The translations under genes and the position numbers were made by a program. Of a stretch of DNA of 64,000 bases, positions 51,810 to 60,368 are shown piece after piece. The DNA is taken from the NCBI RefSeq assembly GCF_003261635.1, contig NZ_QFXK01000010.1, positions 1 through 64,000 on the forward strand. The letters are read 5' to 3'. Under the pieces are notes generated by a model, which was not told the DNA's origin, searched no databases, and worked only from the letters and a program-made list of their open reading frames with translations. Source of the stretch: Kribbella monticola. GTDB taxonomy: Bacteria > Actinomycetota > Actinomycetes > Propionibacteriales > Kribbellaceae. Position 1 is the first letter of the stretch. Every line of letters starts with the position of its first letter.

Positions 51810-51870
51810 TCCGGCCGTCGATCGCTGATCCGCGAATCGCCACCTCACGCCCGCTCGATCGCAACGGCCG

Positions 51871-52695
51871 TCAGGCCAGCGTGTCTTTCCCGCTCCTGAG
51901 GCCAGCGGCGATGTCGGCCAGGAGGGCATCGGTCGTGACCGGTTCGAGCCGTCCACCTTGCCGCCGGCGGACCGCTGCCACGAAGTGCTCCGCGAGAACG
52001 CGGAGCGGAACCCTGCTGTTCCGCGAATGCCAGGTGAGCATCGCGAATGCAGCATCGGGCTCCAGCCCGTAGACGGCCATCAGAATCCCCTTGGCCTGAT
52101 CGATGGCTGCGCGGGACAACAGCGCGCGGTGAAGATGCCGTACTTCGGCCAGCAGGGTCTGCTGATCGGGGAGAGCGGCGCCTGGAGCGGCCAGCATCGC
52201 GTCGACGGCTTCGGCGACCGTTTCGAACGTCCGGAGTTGCTGAGTCCGATCGGCGCAGAGCCGGTGCAGAAGCAGACGTTGGGCCCGCCGAAAACCGGCG
52301 ACGCCCACGGGCAACTCCGCCGCACTGTGGTTGATCGCGTTGGCCAGCGCCGCCAACCCGGCCTCGTCGCAATGGGAGAGCAGTGTCGCGTCGAGCACCA
52401 GGCGTTCGGGCCGCTGCGTGGACGCGTCGTGCAGGATCGAGCGCAACGGCTTGCGCGAGGTGTGGGTGAGCCGGCCGGTCAGCCGGGCGATCAGCAACGG
52501 CGGAGTGAAGTCCAGGCCGATCTCGAGTTCGGAGCTCGAGCGGGCTGCCCACCGGAACTGTGGGCCGGGGTCGTCGACGGGCTGGTGCAACAGGCAATCC
52601 TCACTGGCGAGGTGGGATCCAGGCTGCTCACTCAACCTGTTTCCACGGTAAGCAGACGGCGTCGGTTGCGTCCAGGCGAGGAGAGCCGTCGGCAA
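51871..52695 (-). CDS. STAS-ANTAR regulator
   Basis: 274 residues. There is no GAF domain. The N-terminal half is STAS-like (LEIGLDFTPPLLIARLTGRLTHTSRKPLRSILHD and RLVLDATLLSHCDEAGLAALANAIN). The C-terminal part is ANTAR (ALLSRAAIDQAKGILMAVYGLEPDAAFAMLTWHSRNSRVPLRVLAEHFV), followed by a short basic tail. The only opposed gene in the ANTAR cluster. The start is uncertain: ATG at 52695, or a TTG near 52636 preceded by GGAAACAGG. STAS may sense nucleotides or protein partners. Confidence 0.85.
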   Translation of the reverse strand: MPTALLAWTQPTPSAYRGNRLSEQPGSHLASEDCLLHQPVDDPGPQFRWAARSSSELEIGLDFTPPLLIARLTGRLTHTSRKPLRSILHDASTQRPERLVLDATLLSHCDEAGLAALANAINHSAAELPVGVAGFRRAQRLLLHRLCADRTQQLRTFETVAEAVDAMLAAPGAALPDQQTLLAEVRHLHRALLSRAAIDQAKGILMAVYGLEPDAAFAMLTWHSRNSRVPLRVLAEHFVAAVRRRQGGRLEPVTTDALLADIAAGLRSGKDTLA

Positions 52696-52759
52696 CGGCC
52701 CGGATCAGGCGTACTGTCGAAGCAATCGTTGGAATGCCTCCGGACGGAGGGATACGAGC

Positions 52760-53449
52760 ATGGAGTTGAGGGAACTCATCGCCGTGATGACGGACGTCGC
52801 CGACTCACTGCAGTTGCCGATCGATCTGGCCGAGGCGCTCGACGTCATCACGCACTCCGCTGCTGATTCCGTTCCGGGAGTCGATCACGTCAGTATCTCC
52901 ATCACGGCGAGGAATCACCGGATCCAGACGCTCGCACCGACCGATCCGGTGGCCGTGTGCGCCGACGAACTGCAGTACGAACTGCGGGAGGGGCCTTGTT
53001 ACGAGGCCGCCTACGGGCAGCCGGTGGTCCAAGTGGACGACCTCGCATCGGACCTGCGCTGGCCGAGCTACGGGGCCAAGGCGGCCTGCCTGTTCGGCCT
53101 GGGATCCCAGCTGGCCTTCCAGTTCGAGGCCGCTCCACACGCCCGGGGCGCACTGAACCTGTACTTCGACCGTCCGTATGCGATCGACTCCGAGACGCGC
53201 CAGTTCGGCATGATGTTCGCCCGGCTGATCGCGCTCGCCCTCGGCTGGGCCCGGCAGGGCGAGACGATGACCCAGGCACTCGAGACCCGCACCACCATCG
53301 GGCAGGCCGTCGGCATCCTGATGGAGCGCTACCGGCTGGACAACGACCGCGCCTTCTCCTTCCTGGTGCGCCTGTCCCAGTCGACCAACGTCAAACTCCA
53401 CGACGTCGCCGCCGGCATCATCACCGACACCGTCAACCACGCCAGCTGA
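52760..53449 (+). CDS. GAF-ANTAR regulator
   Basis: 229 residues. GAF: DLAEALDVITHSAADSVPGVDHVSISITARNHRIQTLAPTD, YELREGPCYEAAYGQPVVQVDDLASDLRWPSYG. ANTAR: TRTTIGQAVGILMERYRLDNDRAFSFLVRLSQSTNVKLHDVAAGIITD. It is a recent-looking paralogue of the protein at 51108. A GGAGGG site precedes the ATG. The divergent STAS-ANTAR gene lies 64 bp upstream, so the two may share a control region. Confidence 0.92.
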   Translation: MELRELIAVMTDVADSLQLPIDLAEALDVITHSAADSVPGVDHVSISITARNHRIQTLAPTDPVAVCADELQYELREGPCYEAAYGQPVVQVDDLASDLRWPSYGAKAACLFGLGSQLAFQFEAAPHARGALNLYFDRPYAIDSETRQFGMMFARLIALALGWARQGETMTQALETRTTIGQAVGILMERYRLDNDRAFSFLVRLSQSTNVKLHDVAAGIITDTVNHAS

Positions 53450-53488
53450 CCACCGTTAGGACGCCGTACTGCGGGGTACCGGCGCGGC

Positions 53489-54274
53489 ATGCCTACAGCG
53501 ATAGTCACCGGTTCTGACAGCGGTATCGGCAAGGCGGCCGCGGTCGCGTTGGCCAACGACGGCTTCGACATCGGGGTGACCTGGCACAGCGACTCCGAGG
53601 GCGCCGAGCAAACAGCCAAGGAGGTTCGGTCGCTCGGCCGCCGCGCCGAGGTGCGGCAGCTTGATCTGCTCGATCTGCCTGCTGCGGCCGACGTGATCGA
53701 CGACCTGGCCGAAATACTGGGCGGTGTCGACGTGCTGGTCGCCAACAGTGGGACAGGCACCAGCGAGTTGGCCGTGGAGCTGTCCTTCGACGACTGGCGG
53801 AAGGTGTTGTCGGTCGACCTCGACGGAGCCTTCCTCTGCCTGCAAAGGGCCGCCCGCCGGATGATTCAGCAGGGCCGTGGTGGCCGGCTGATCGCAGTGA
53901 CGAGCGTGCACGAGCACCAGCCGCGGGTCGGCTCGGCGCCGTACGACGCGGCCAAGGGCGGCCTGGGCCTGCTGATCAAGACGCTGGCGCTGGAACTGGG
54001 GGAGTACGGGATCACCGCCAACGCGGTGGCGCCTGGTGAGATCGCCACCCCGATGACGGGCCAGGAGGACGACGATCCGCGCGGTACGAAACGTCCCGGC
54101 GTACCGCTCGGCCGGCCCGGCGACGCGCGCGAGATCGCGGCCGTGATCGCCTTCCTGGCCTCACCGGGTGCCGCCTACGTGACCGGCGCGAGCATCGCCG
54201 CCGACGGCGGGATGCTCAACATGGGCCCGATGGCAGGCAGCCACCTCACCTCCGACGACTGGCGCCGCCCCTGA
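53489..54274 (+). CDS. SDR-family oxidoreductase
   Basis: 261 residues of classical SDR build: TAIVTGSDSGIGKAAAVALANDG, LVANSGTG, catalytic Ser in VTSVHEHQPRVG, Y-x3-K in PYDAAKGGLG, and AVAPGEIATPM. It resembles glucose/3-oxoacyl reductase-type enzymes. The start has a weak site (GGTACCGG). The stop codon lies inside the first unit of a 29-bp repeat array. Confidence 0.9.
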   Translation: MPTAIVTGSDSGIGKAAAVALANDGFDIGVTWHSDSEGAEQTAKEVRSLGRRAEVRQLDLLDLPAAADVIDDLAEILGGVDVLVANSGTGTSELAVELSFDDWRKVLSVDLDGAFLCLQRAARRMIQQGRGGRLIAVTSVHEHQPRVGSAPYDAAKGGLGLLIKTLALELGEYGITANAVAPGEIATPMTGQEDDDPRGTKRPGVPLGRPGDAREIAAVIAFLASPGAAYVTGASIAADGGMLNMGPMAGSHLTSDDWRRP

Positions 54275-54359
54275 CACACCGACGACCGGGCGGCGGCCGC
54301 GGACGTGCCGACGTACCGGCGGCAGCCCCTGACGTGCCGACGACCGGCGGCCGCGCCTG
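54273..54359. repeat. Three imperfect 29-bp tandem repeats
   Basis: Units start at 54273, 54302 and 54331, each opening GAC-(A/G)(C/T)(A/G)CCGACG. A degenerate fourth start follows at 54359. The first unit overlaps the SDR stop codon. A partly inverted copy (GGTCGCCGGTCGGCGTGCC) lies near 54371-54389, so the tract can fold. It lies between convergent genes and may act in termination, or be a local duplication. Confidence 0.6.
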
Positions 54360-54419
54360 ACGGGCGGCGGGTCGCCGGTCGGCGTGCCGGGTTTGGGCAG
54401 TGGGCGCCGGTGCGGTCGA

Positions 54420-55067
54420 TCAGGAGCGACGGGCTTTGGCCCGGATGATCACGACTTCTTCCTCGTCGATGTCGGCGGGGATCGTGCCGGCCAGCTGCTG
54501 GGCGCGCATCAGCGGTCCGAGTGGTCCTCGGCGGCGGCTGCGTACCTCGACCTGCGTGAGTCCGGCTTGCTCCAGCCGGTTCAGGGTCGTGTCGGTTCCG
54601 ATCAGGGAAGAGTGCACGAGGAGTATGGCTCCGCCGGGTCGCAGGTGGTCCGGCGCCTGATCGCACAGGTCGTCGAGGACGATCCGACCGTCGTGACCGG
54701 CCTCCCACGCGCGACTCGGCCCGCGGCGCGGGACGTCGGGTCTCGGCGACGGCACGTACGGCGGGTTGCTCACGATCAGGTCGAACCGCTCGCCCGCCAC
54801 GGGTGCGAAGGTCCGTCCGCGGCGCGTCCGGACGCGCACGCCCGATCGTCTCGCGTTGAGCTGCACGGTGAGGAGCGCTCGGCGGGACACATCGACCGCG
54901 GTCGTCGTCGCACCGCACGCCGCGGCGGTGAGGGCAAGGACTCCGCTGCCGGTACAGACATCGAGCGCGAGCGAGTGCGGACCGATGTCCTCCTGGCGAA
55001 TGGCGTCGGCCAGCATCCAGGAGTCCGAGATCGGGGCGAACACCCCGGGCAAGGTCAGCAGCTTCAT
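54420..55067 (-). CDS. HemK/PrmC-like class I methyltransferase
   Basis: 215 residues. The SAM site is LALDVCTGSGVLALTAAACGATTTAVD and the catalytic SNPPYVPSP motif marks N-methylation of glutamine, adenine or similar amides. It lacks the N-terminal helical domain of true PrmC, so the target may be a small molecule or another protein. The ATG overlaps the YbdK-like gene (ATGA), so the two are coupled. Confidence 0.88.
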   Translation of the reverse strand: MKLLTLPGVFAPISDSWMLADAIRQEDIGPHSLALDVCTGSGVLALTAAACGATTTAVDVSRRALLTVQLNARRSGVRVRTRRGRTFAPVAGERFDLIVSNPPYVPSPRPDVPRRGPSRAWEAGHDGRIVLDDLCDQAPDHLRPGGAILLVHSSLIGTDTTLNRLEQAGLTQVEVRSRRRGPLGPLMRAQQLAGTIPADIDEEEVVIIRAKARRS

Positions 55068-56266
55068 ACCGAGAACACCTCCGCCAGCCAGGGAACGACC
55101 CGTTGCGGACCGAGTGCTCGCAACTGCTTCACCGGGGGTTCCTCGACCATCGCCCGGACGCCGTCCAGGTCGCCGGCCGCGTAGGGCTCGGCACCGTCGA
55201 TGAGATCGTGCAGACAGCGACTGGTGGGCCGGGCTTCCCCGCTTCGAAGGTCGAGCAACTCGCCACAGACTCCGTCTCGGAGAGCCGCCCAGCGGTTCTC
55301 GGTGATCTTCCACGACGGACTCGGCGGCCGGAGCTCGCCGAGGTGGTACTGGTCGGTCAATTGAGCCGCGAGGGCATGGACGAACCGGGCGATCGCGCTG
55401 GTCTGATCGGTGGTCGCCTGGACGTCGAGGACCCGGAGTTCGAGCGTGCCGTACCGAAGATGCGGCCTGAGTTCCCACCACCATTCGGCGGCGTCCGCCA
55501 CCGCTCCGCCCTGGGCCAGCCACGTCAGGTTGTCGGCGTACTGCTCCCAGGAGTCGATGATCGGAGGCACGCCCTGGCGGGGGAGTTGCGAGGCGATGAC
55601 CGGGCGGATGGAGCACAGACCGGTGTCCCGTCCGGCGGCGAAGGGAGCGGACGCCGCCAGCGCGGCCAGCTCCGGAAGGAGGTCGCGCAGCGCGTGGTAG
55701 ACACCGAGCGTGCAATCGGCATCGCCGAAGGCCAGGTGCACCTGCAGGGACGAAACCAGTTGGCGGCCGATGACCTCGGGATAGCGAACTCTCAGCGCAG
55801 CGGCCCGATCCGTGCGGGACAGCGCGGCGGATCCGTCGAGCAGCGGATGGACGGCCGTGGCGATCGGGGCCAGCTCTGGATCGCACGCGGCGGCGATCAG
55901 GGCACGACAGGCGCGGAGCTCCTCGACAGCGCCAGTGACCTCGGTGTGGATAGAGGTCGCGATCTCGAGTTGGCACGCCGGGAGCTCAGGTTTGATCCGC
56001 GCGTCGCCGATGCTGTTGACCAGCCCAGCGGCATCCGCGGGGAGCCAGCTGTCCCGACGTACGAGCAGAAGCTCCTCCTCGAAGCCGACGGTTCCCCCGA
56101 CGGTGCTCGCGAACAGCGACCTGAGCAGCTCGGCGTCCACCGGCTCAGCGATCGACGGCCCCGTATCGGGCGTAGCTCTCGGCGGCAGCTCGTCGACACC
56201 GGCGGCACCCAAGACAGGGTGGACGGCTCGTGACTCTGGCGGACGAACGGACCTGATCTCGGTCAT
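55064..56266 (-). CDS. YbdK/GCS2-family carboxylate-amine ligase
   Basis: 400 residues of glutamate-cysteine ligase 2 type: TVGFEEELLLVRRDSWLPADA, ELPACQLEIATSIHTEVTGAVEELRACRAL, LVSSLQVHLAFGDAD, RYGTLELRVLDVQATTDQ. The family forms gamma-glutamyl or similar amide bonds with ATP; activity on cysteine is weak in YbdK. The ATG at 56266 follows GGAGGAGG; an open frame upstream to 56356 is not supported by a site. Coupled to the methyltransferase. Confidence 0.9.
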   Translation of the reverse strand: MTEIRSVRPPESRAVHPVLGAAGVDELPPRATPDTGPSIAEPVDAELLRSLFASTVGGTVGFEEELLLVRRDSWLPADAAGLVNSIGDARIKPELPACQLEIATSIHTEVTGAVEELRACRALIAAACDPELAPIATAVHPLLDGSAALSRTDRAAALRVRYPEVIGRQLVSSLQVHLAFGDADCTLGVYHALRDLLPELAALAASAPFAAGRDTGLCSIRPVIASQLPRQGVPPIIDSWEQYADNLTWLAQGGAVADAAEWWWELRPHLRYGTLELRVLDVQATTDQTSAIARFVHALAAQLTDQYHLGELRPPSPSWKITENRWAALRDGVCGELLDLRSGEARPTSRCLHDLIDGAEPYAAGDLDGVRAMVEEPPVKQLRALGPQRVVPWLAEVFSV

Positions 56267-56424
56267 GAAAGCCTCCTCCGTGCGCTCCACGCGCTCCGGC
56301 CTGAGGCTTCCTGCTGAACCCAGCCCCCCGATACCCCATTTCCTCCCGCCCGACACGCGGTGGGCCGCTCGTCACCTGATCACTTGGTGCTGAACTTTTG
56401 TGTCCTCTCTGCCACTCAGAAAGG

Positions 56425-56946
56425 TCAGGTCCAGGTGTATCGGGTCTCGGCGGACCTGCTGGTGGTGGTGAAGGCGAAGGCTTTGGTCGGCTGGACGCGG
56501 TACAGCTGAGCGTCCCCGCTGCGGACGGCTTTGGACAGATGATGCCAGGTGCCCTCTTTACGGGTGATCTGCCAGCCGTAGGACTCTTCAAAGGCGTCGG
56601 CCGCCGCTTCTCTTGTCGACTGGTCGGTGACCAGGGTCGCGGTGCCCTCGATGACGTAGTCGGTCCCGGTCAGGGTTTCCGTTCCCGCGGTGAGGACGCA
56701 GTGCTGGTTGGCGGCGAGATTCTTGGCCTTCTGCTCCTCGGCGCCGGTGGTGAACCACATCGCGCCGAACGCCCAGATCGCCAGCAGCGGTGTGACGTGG
56801 GGACGGCCGTCCCGGCGTACCGTGCAGAGCTGGAACTTGTGGATCCGGCGCAAGGCCAACTCGGTGTCCTCCCAAGGCGTCACGTCCGCGCCGGGCACGG
56901 AGAACGGACCAAGGGTCGTTTGCGGCGGTGTCGCGGTCTTGTCCAC
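56425..56946 (-). CDS. Pyridoxamine 5'-phosphate oxidase-fold protein
   Basis: 173 residues. Split barrel: FQLCTVRRDGRPHVTPLLAIWAFGAMWFTTGAEEQKAKNLAANQHCVLTAG, YVIEGTATLVTD, with the tail FAFTTTSRSAETRYTW. This looks like the F420/FMN-binding PPOX subgroup that reduces quinones, biliverdin or nitro compounds. The GTG at 56946 follows GAAGGAG. It is the third PPOX protein in the window and not close to the first two. Confidence 0.88.
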   Translation of the reverse strand: MDKTATPPQTTLGPFSVPGADVTPWEDTELALRRIHKFQLCTVRRDGRPHVTPLLAIWAFGAMWFTTGAEEQKAKNLAANQHCVLTAGTETLTGTDYVIEGTATLVTDQSTREAAADAFEESYGWQITRKEGTWHHLSKAVRSGDAQLYRVQPTKAFAFTTTSRSAETRYTWT

Positions 56947-56985
56947 GGGAATTCTCCTTCTGTTGTCGGCCTCGCGCCGGGAATC

Positions 56986-58044
56986 TCAGAGATCGGCGGC
57001 GAGGATTGAGGTGACTGAGACAGCGGTGTCGAAGTCCGGACTCAGGCGCGTCTTGGTGAGGGCAAAGGCGACACCTCGGTCAGGGTCGGCGTAGGCATAG
57101 CTTCCCCCGCCACCGGGCCATCCGAAGGCTCTCGAGTTCTCCTCGGCGGGGGCGCCGATTCTGCCGATCGGGTAGCCGAGCGTCAGGCGCGCCGGCGTAC
57201 CGAAGACCTCGTCGGTGCCTTCGAACGCGACCTCCGTCAGGCGTGTGGGATCGACCAGCTTGCCCTGGAGGACCGCGTCGAACATGGCCGCGAGCCCGTA
57301 CGCCGTGGCGGTGCCCACCGACGGTATGTCGGCACCGAGCAGCTCGGCGTCGTTGCCGAAATCGGCGCTTGGCCCGCTCTCCCAGGGCGCGAGAACGGCA
57401 TCGGCGTCGGCTTCGGCGGGCGCTCGCTGTGGTTGCTGGTCCACCCGCGCCAGGTCCGGCAGTACTTCACGCGGTACGGCGAAGTACAGCTGTCCCTGGA
57501 TGCCGAGCGGCTCGGTGATCCACTCACGAAGGAGTTCGTGCATAGGCCGCCCGGTTGCGCGGCGGGCGAGCTCGCCGACGAGGTAGCCGAAGGTGTACGA
57601 GTGATAGCCCGTGGCCGCACCCGGTCGCCAGCGCGGTTCGGCGGCGGCCAGCGACTCACAGACCCTGGACCAGTCGGGAAGCTCGCGCGGCGTGATCTCG
57701 CGCGGCATGGCCGGTAGACCCACGGTGTGGGTGAGCACGTGCCGCAGCGTCGCGGCGGCCTTTCCCCTTACGCCGAACTCGGGCCAGACGTCGGTCACCG
57801 GGGTGTCGTAGTCGAGATGACCCCGCGCGACCAGCAGGTGCGCGAGAGTGGCCGACACGTTCTTGCCCGTGGAGAAGCTGAAGATCGGCGTACGGGAGGT
57901 CAGCGGCCGCCCCGCGTCCGCCGTACCGGCCACCGCGTCGATGACCAGTTCGCCTTCGCGAAACACAGCGACCTGCACCCCGGTCTCGGCTCCAGCCTCG
58001 ACCAGCCTGTCGATCTCGCTCTGTACCTGTTCCTGTAGGCCCAT
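56986..58044 (-). CDS. Beta-lactamase-fold serine hydrolase (class C type)
   Basis: 352 residues. The S-x-x-K nucleophile is in FSFSTGKNVSATLAHLL, the Tyr motif in GYHSYTFGYLVGELARR and a third motif in AFGWPGGGGSYAYADPDRGVAFAL. No signal peptide is seen, so it is probably a cytoplasmic esterase or D-aminopeptidase rather than a resistance enzyme. The ATG at 58044 has GGGAG upstream. Confidence 0.9.
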   Translation of the reverse strand: MGLQEQVQSEIDRLVEAGAETGVQVAVFREGELVIDAVAGTADAGRPLTSRTPIFSFSTGKNVSATLAHLLVARGHLDYDTPVTDVWPEFGVRGKAAATLRHVLTHTVGLPAMPREITPRELPDWSRVCESLAAAEPRWRPGAATGYHSYTFGYLVGELARRATGRPMHELLREWITEPLGIQGQLYFAVPREVLPDLARVDQQPQRAPAEADADAVLAPWESGPSADFGNDAELLGADIPSVGTATAYGLAAMFDAVLQGKLVDPTRLTEVAFEGTDEVFGTPARLTLGYPIGRIGAPAEENSRAFGWPGGGGSYAYADPDRGVAFALTKTRLSPDFDTAVSVTSILAADL

Positions 58045-58173
58045 CCGTGCACTCCCAGCACTGGTTAAGCAACCATCCGTCAGACAGTACGTCGGAACCC
58101 AGCAGCCGTCCTCGACACGATCGCCCGTGTTTTTTGACTGATTTGCGTCCTGGTTTGGGGGTACTGGCAGGTC

Positions 58174-58902
58174 ATGCGTTTCATGACCTGGAACGTGTGG
58201 GGGCGGTTCGACGACAACTGGCCGCGGCGGCACCGCGCGATCGTGGACACCATCCATGCGCAGAGTGTCGACTTCGTCGCGCTCCAGGAGACCTGGTCCG
58301 CGGACGGTACCAGTCAGGCGAGCATGCTCGGCGCCGAGCTGAGGCTGTCGTCGACGTTCGCCCCGTCCCGGATGCCGCGCGACCCGGACCCCGGCGTACA
58401 GCTCGGTCTTGCGGTTCTCAGCCGCTACCCCTTCCTCGGAATCGAGCGACACGCGTTGGCGGGCGAGACCATCGCCTTGCGAGCAGAGATACGGCTCGGT
58501 GAACGGAGTCTGCATTTCCTCACCACCTGCCTGGACTGGGAGGAAGACCACGACACACAGCGAGCCGAGCAGGCCGGCGCACTGGTCGAGTTGGTGGAGA
58601 AACTGTCGGCAGCCGGCGACAAGGTGTTCGTGGCAGGTGATCTGAACGCGCCACCCGATCGGCCGGAGATCGGCCGACTGCTGTCCGTCTTGTACGACTG
58701 CTCACCGGAGGGCGACACCTATAGCTCACGCAACCCGTATCTCGGACACGGCGAATGGCTGGCGGACCACCGGATCGACTACATCCTCTCCGCAACCGAA
58801 CCCAGTCGGTACCGGTCGTGGCTTGCCGGCCTCAACGAGGACGACGGCCTGCCACCGTCGGACCACTACGCGGTGGTGGCCGACATCGCCGTCGCCGACT
58901 GA
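58174..58902 (+). CDS. Endonuclease/exonuclease/phosphatase-family hydrolase
   Basis: 242 residues of EEP fold: MRFMTWNVWGRFDDNWPRRHRAI, VDFVALQETWSADG, VFVAGDLNAPPDRPEI, DHRIDYILSA and SDHYAVVADI hold the metal- and phosphate-binding Asn, Glu, Asp and His. There is no signal peptide. Members cleave nucleic acids, phospholipids or inositol phosphates; the substrate is unknown. Confidence 0.9.
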   Translation: MRFMTWNVWGRFDDNWPRRHRAIVDTIHAQSVDFVALQETWSADGTSQASMLGAELRLSSTFAPSRMPRDPDPGVQLGLAVLSRYPFLGIERHALAGETIALRAEIRLGERSLHFLTTCLDWEEDHDTQRAEQAGALVELVEKLSAAGDKVFVAGDLNAPPDRPEIGRLLSVLYDCSPEGDTYSSRNPYLGHGEWLADHRIDYILSATEPSRYRSWLAGLNEDDGLPPSDHYAVVADIAVAD

Positions 58903-59096
58903 CGTCGCATCTTCGGTCTTCGCCGCGACGATGCTCTTAGCAACCAACCGGGGCAAGCACTGAGGTTCGTCCGCCGCCGGCCGGAAAGATCGTGCCATCG
59001 GCGGAGACGGCCGCGGTCTCATCAGACCAAGGGATGAGGCGGCGTCCCGACTTGGGGCCGATGGCAACGTGCCCGGATCCGCCTAAATTCTCGAGC

Positions 59097-60158
59097 ATGG
59101 TGAAGGCGAACCGGATCTCGTGGGCGGATGTTGCCAAGGGCATCTGCATTCTGCTGGTCGTGCTGTGGCATGTGATCATGAAGCACTACCTGCAGGTCGA
59201 CTGGCACATCGGTGGCCGGGTGCGCGGCCTGTGGGGAACGCTCGGCGAGCAGTTGCTGCCGCTGCGGATGCCCTTGTTCTTCGCGGTTTCCGGCTTCTTC
59301 GCCGTTCGTGCGGTGCAACGTCCTTGGTCGGCAGTGGTCCGCACCAAGGTGGCGAAGTTCTACTACCTCTACGTCCTCTGGCTGATCGTCCACACCGCCG
59401 TACTCGCCCTGGTGCCCGACTTCGCCACCGAGCGTGCGGACGGCCCGCTGAAGTTCCTTGCACAATTGACGATCACGCCGTCGAACCTGTGGTACCTGTA
59501 CGCCCTCGCGCTCTACTTCGTGATCGCCAAAGTGGCCCGCCGGGTGCCGTCGTGGCTGGTGCTCGGTCTCGCCTTCGCCTTGTCGGCAATGGCTTCGGCC
59601 GGATGGCTCGACGTCCCAGGTGACCGTGGCGGCGTCTACCAGAACCTGGTCTTCTTCCTCGCCGGCCTTTACGGCAAGGGTTTGATCGAAGATTTGGCCG
59701 CGCGGGCAAGGTGGCGACGACTGTTCCTGGTCGGTACGCCGTACGTCGTCCTGCTGGCCGTGATCGCCATCTTCGACGCGAAGACCTGGTTCGGTCTGTG
59801 GCCGCTGGTGAGCGGGGTGGCGATCGTCCTCGGCGTCACAGCCGCCGGCCTGGTGTCCCGCTGGGAGCGCCTCACTGCAGCACTCACCAGCATCGGCCGC
59901 CGGACCCTCCCGATCTACGTCATCCACCTGCCCCTGCTGGCGTTGATCCACGCGGCCCTGATCAAACCTCTGTCGTCGGCAGGCCCAGCCATCCAATGGA
60001 CCGCCGCAATCGCCGAGCCGGTCCTACTCACCGCCCTCCTGACCTACCTCTGCCTCTTCCTCCACCGCCACCTCCCCAGCCCCCTCTTCGACCTCCCGTT
60101 CGCACCCCGCACCGCCGACGCGGTCGAGCGGACGCGCGCCGAAGCGCCGGCCTCTTGA
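59097..60158 (+). CDS. Membrane acyltransferase (acyltransferase 3 family)
   Basis: 353 residues with about ten hydrophobic segments. The N-terminus RISWADVAKGICILLVVLWHVIMKHYL carries the conserved His used in O-acylation, and RMPLFFAVSGFFAVRAV follows. It resembles fucose 4-O-acetylase/OpgC-type enzymes acting on polysaccharide or lipid. The ATG at 59097 is chosen because the protein then starts at the conserved block; the ribosome binding site is weak. The 194-bp gap upstream holds nothing recognised. Confidence 0.88.
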   Translation: MVKANRISWADVAKGICILLVVLWHVIMKHYLQVDWHIGGRVRGLWGTLGEQLLPLRMPLFFAVSGFFAVRAVQRPWSAVVRTKVAKFYYLYVLWLIVHTAVLALVPDFATERADGPLKFLAQLTITPSNLWYLYALALYFVIAKVARRVPSWLVLGLAFALSAMASAGWLDVPGDRGGVYQNLVFFLAGLYGKGLIEDLAARARWRRLFLVGTPYVVLLAVIAIFDAKTWFGLWPLVSGVAIVLGVTAAGLVSRWERLTAALTSIGRRTLPIYVIHLPLLALIHAALIKPLSSAGPAIQWTAAIAEPVLLTALLTYLCLFLHRHLPSPLFDLPFAPRTADAVERTRAEAPAS

Positions 60159-60217
60159 GGGCGGCCTGCGGCTACGGACCGAAACTTGGCCATTGCCCTC
60201 GGTGGGAGGTGGCGCTA

Positions 60218-60231
60218 TGTTAGCGCTAACA
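60218..60231. promoter_or_regulatory. LacI-family operator palindrome
   Basis: TGTTAGCGCTAACA is a perfect 14-bp palindrome with the central CG of LacI/GalR-family operators. It lies 138 bp before the arabinofuranosidase ATG in a 210-bp gap. Actinobacterial polysaccharide genes often have such a site; the regulator is not in the window. Confidence 0.78.
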
Positions 60232-60368
60232 CTCGCTCCGCCCCGTTTTCTCCGATCGGCTGGACCTGGCCGAAGCACGTCGTGGTGATGCGACCCGGCG
60301 TGCTGCTGAGTCATGTCCCGGTCGGGGGATCCGGCAGTGGTGCTCGGATGCAACGGAAGGATCAGCAG

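Noticed and set aside
54420..56266. Ergothioneine genes egtA/egtD
   Set aside because: The methyltransferase has the NPPY motif of N-methylating PrmC-type enzymes, not EgtD features, and no egtB/C/E neighbours are present.
56986..58044. True beta-lactamase conferring resistance
   Set aside because: There is no export signal, and the motifs fit the esterase/aminopeptidase-like class C group.
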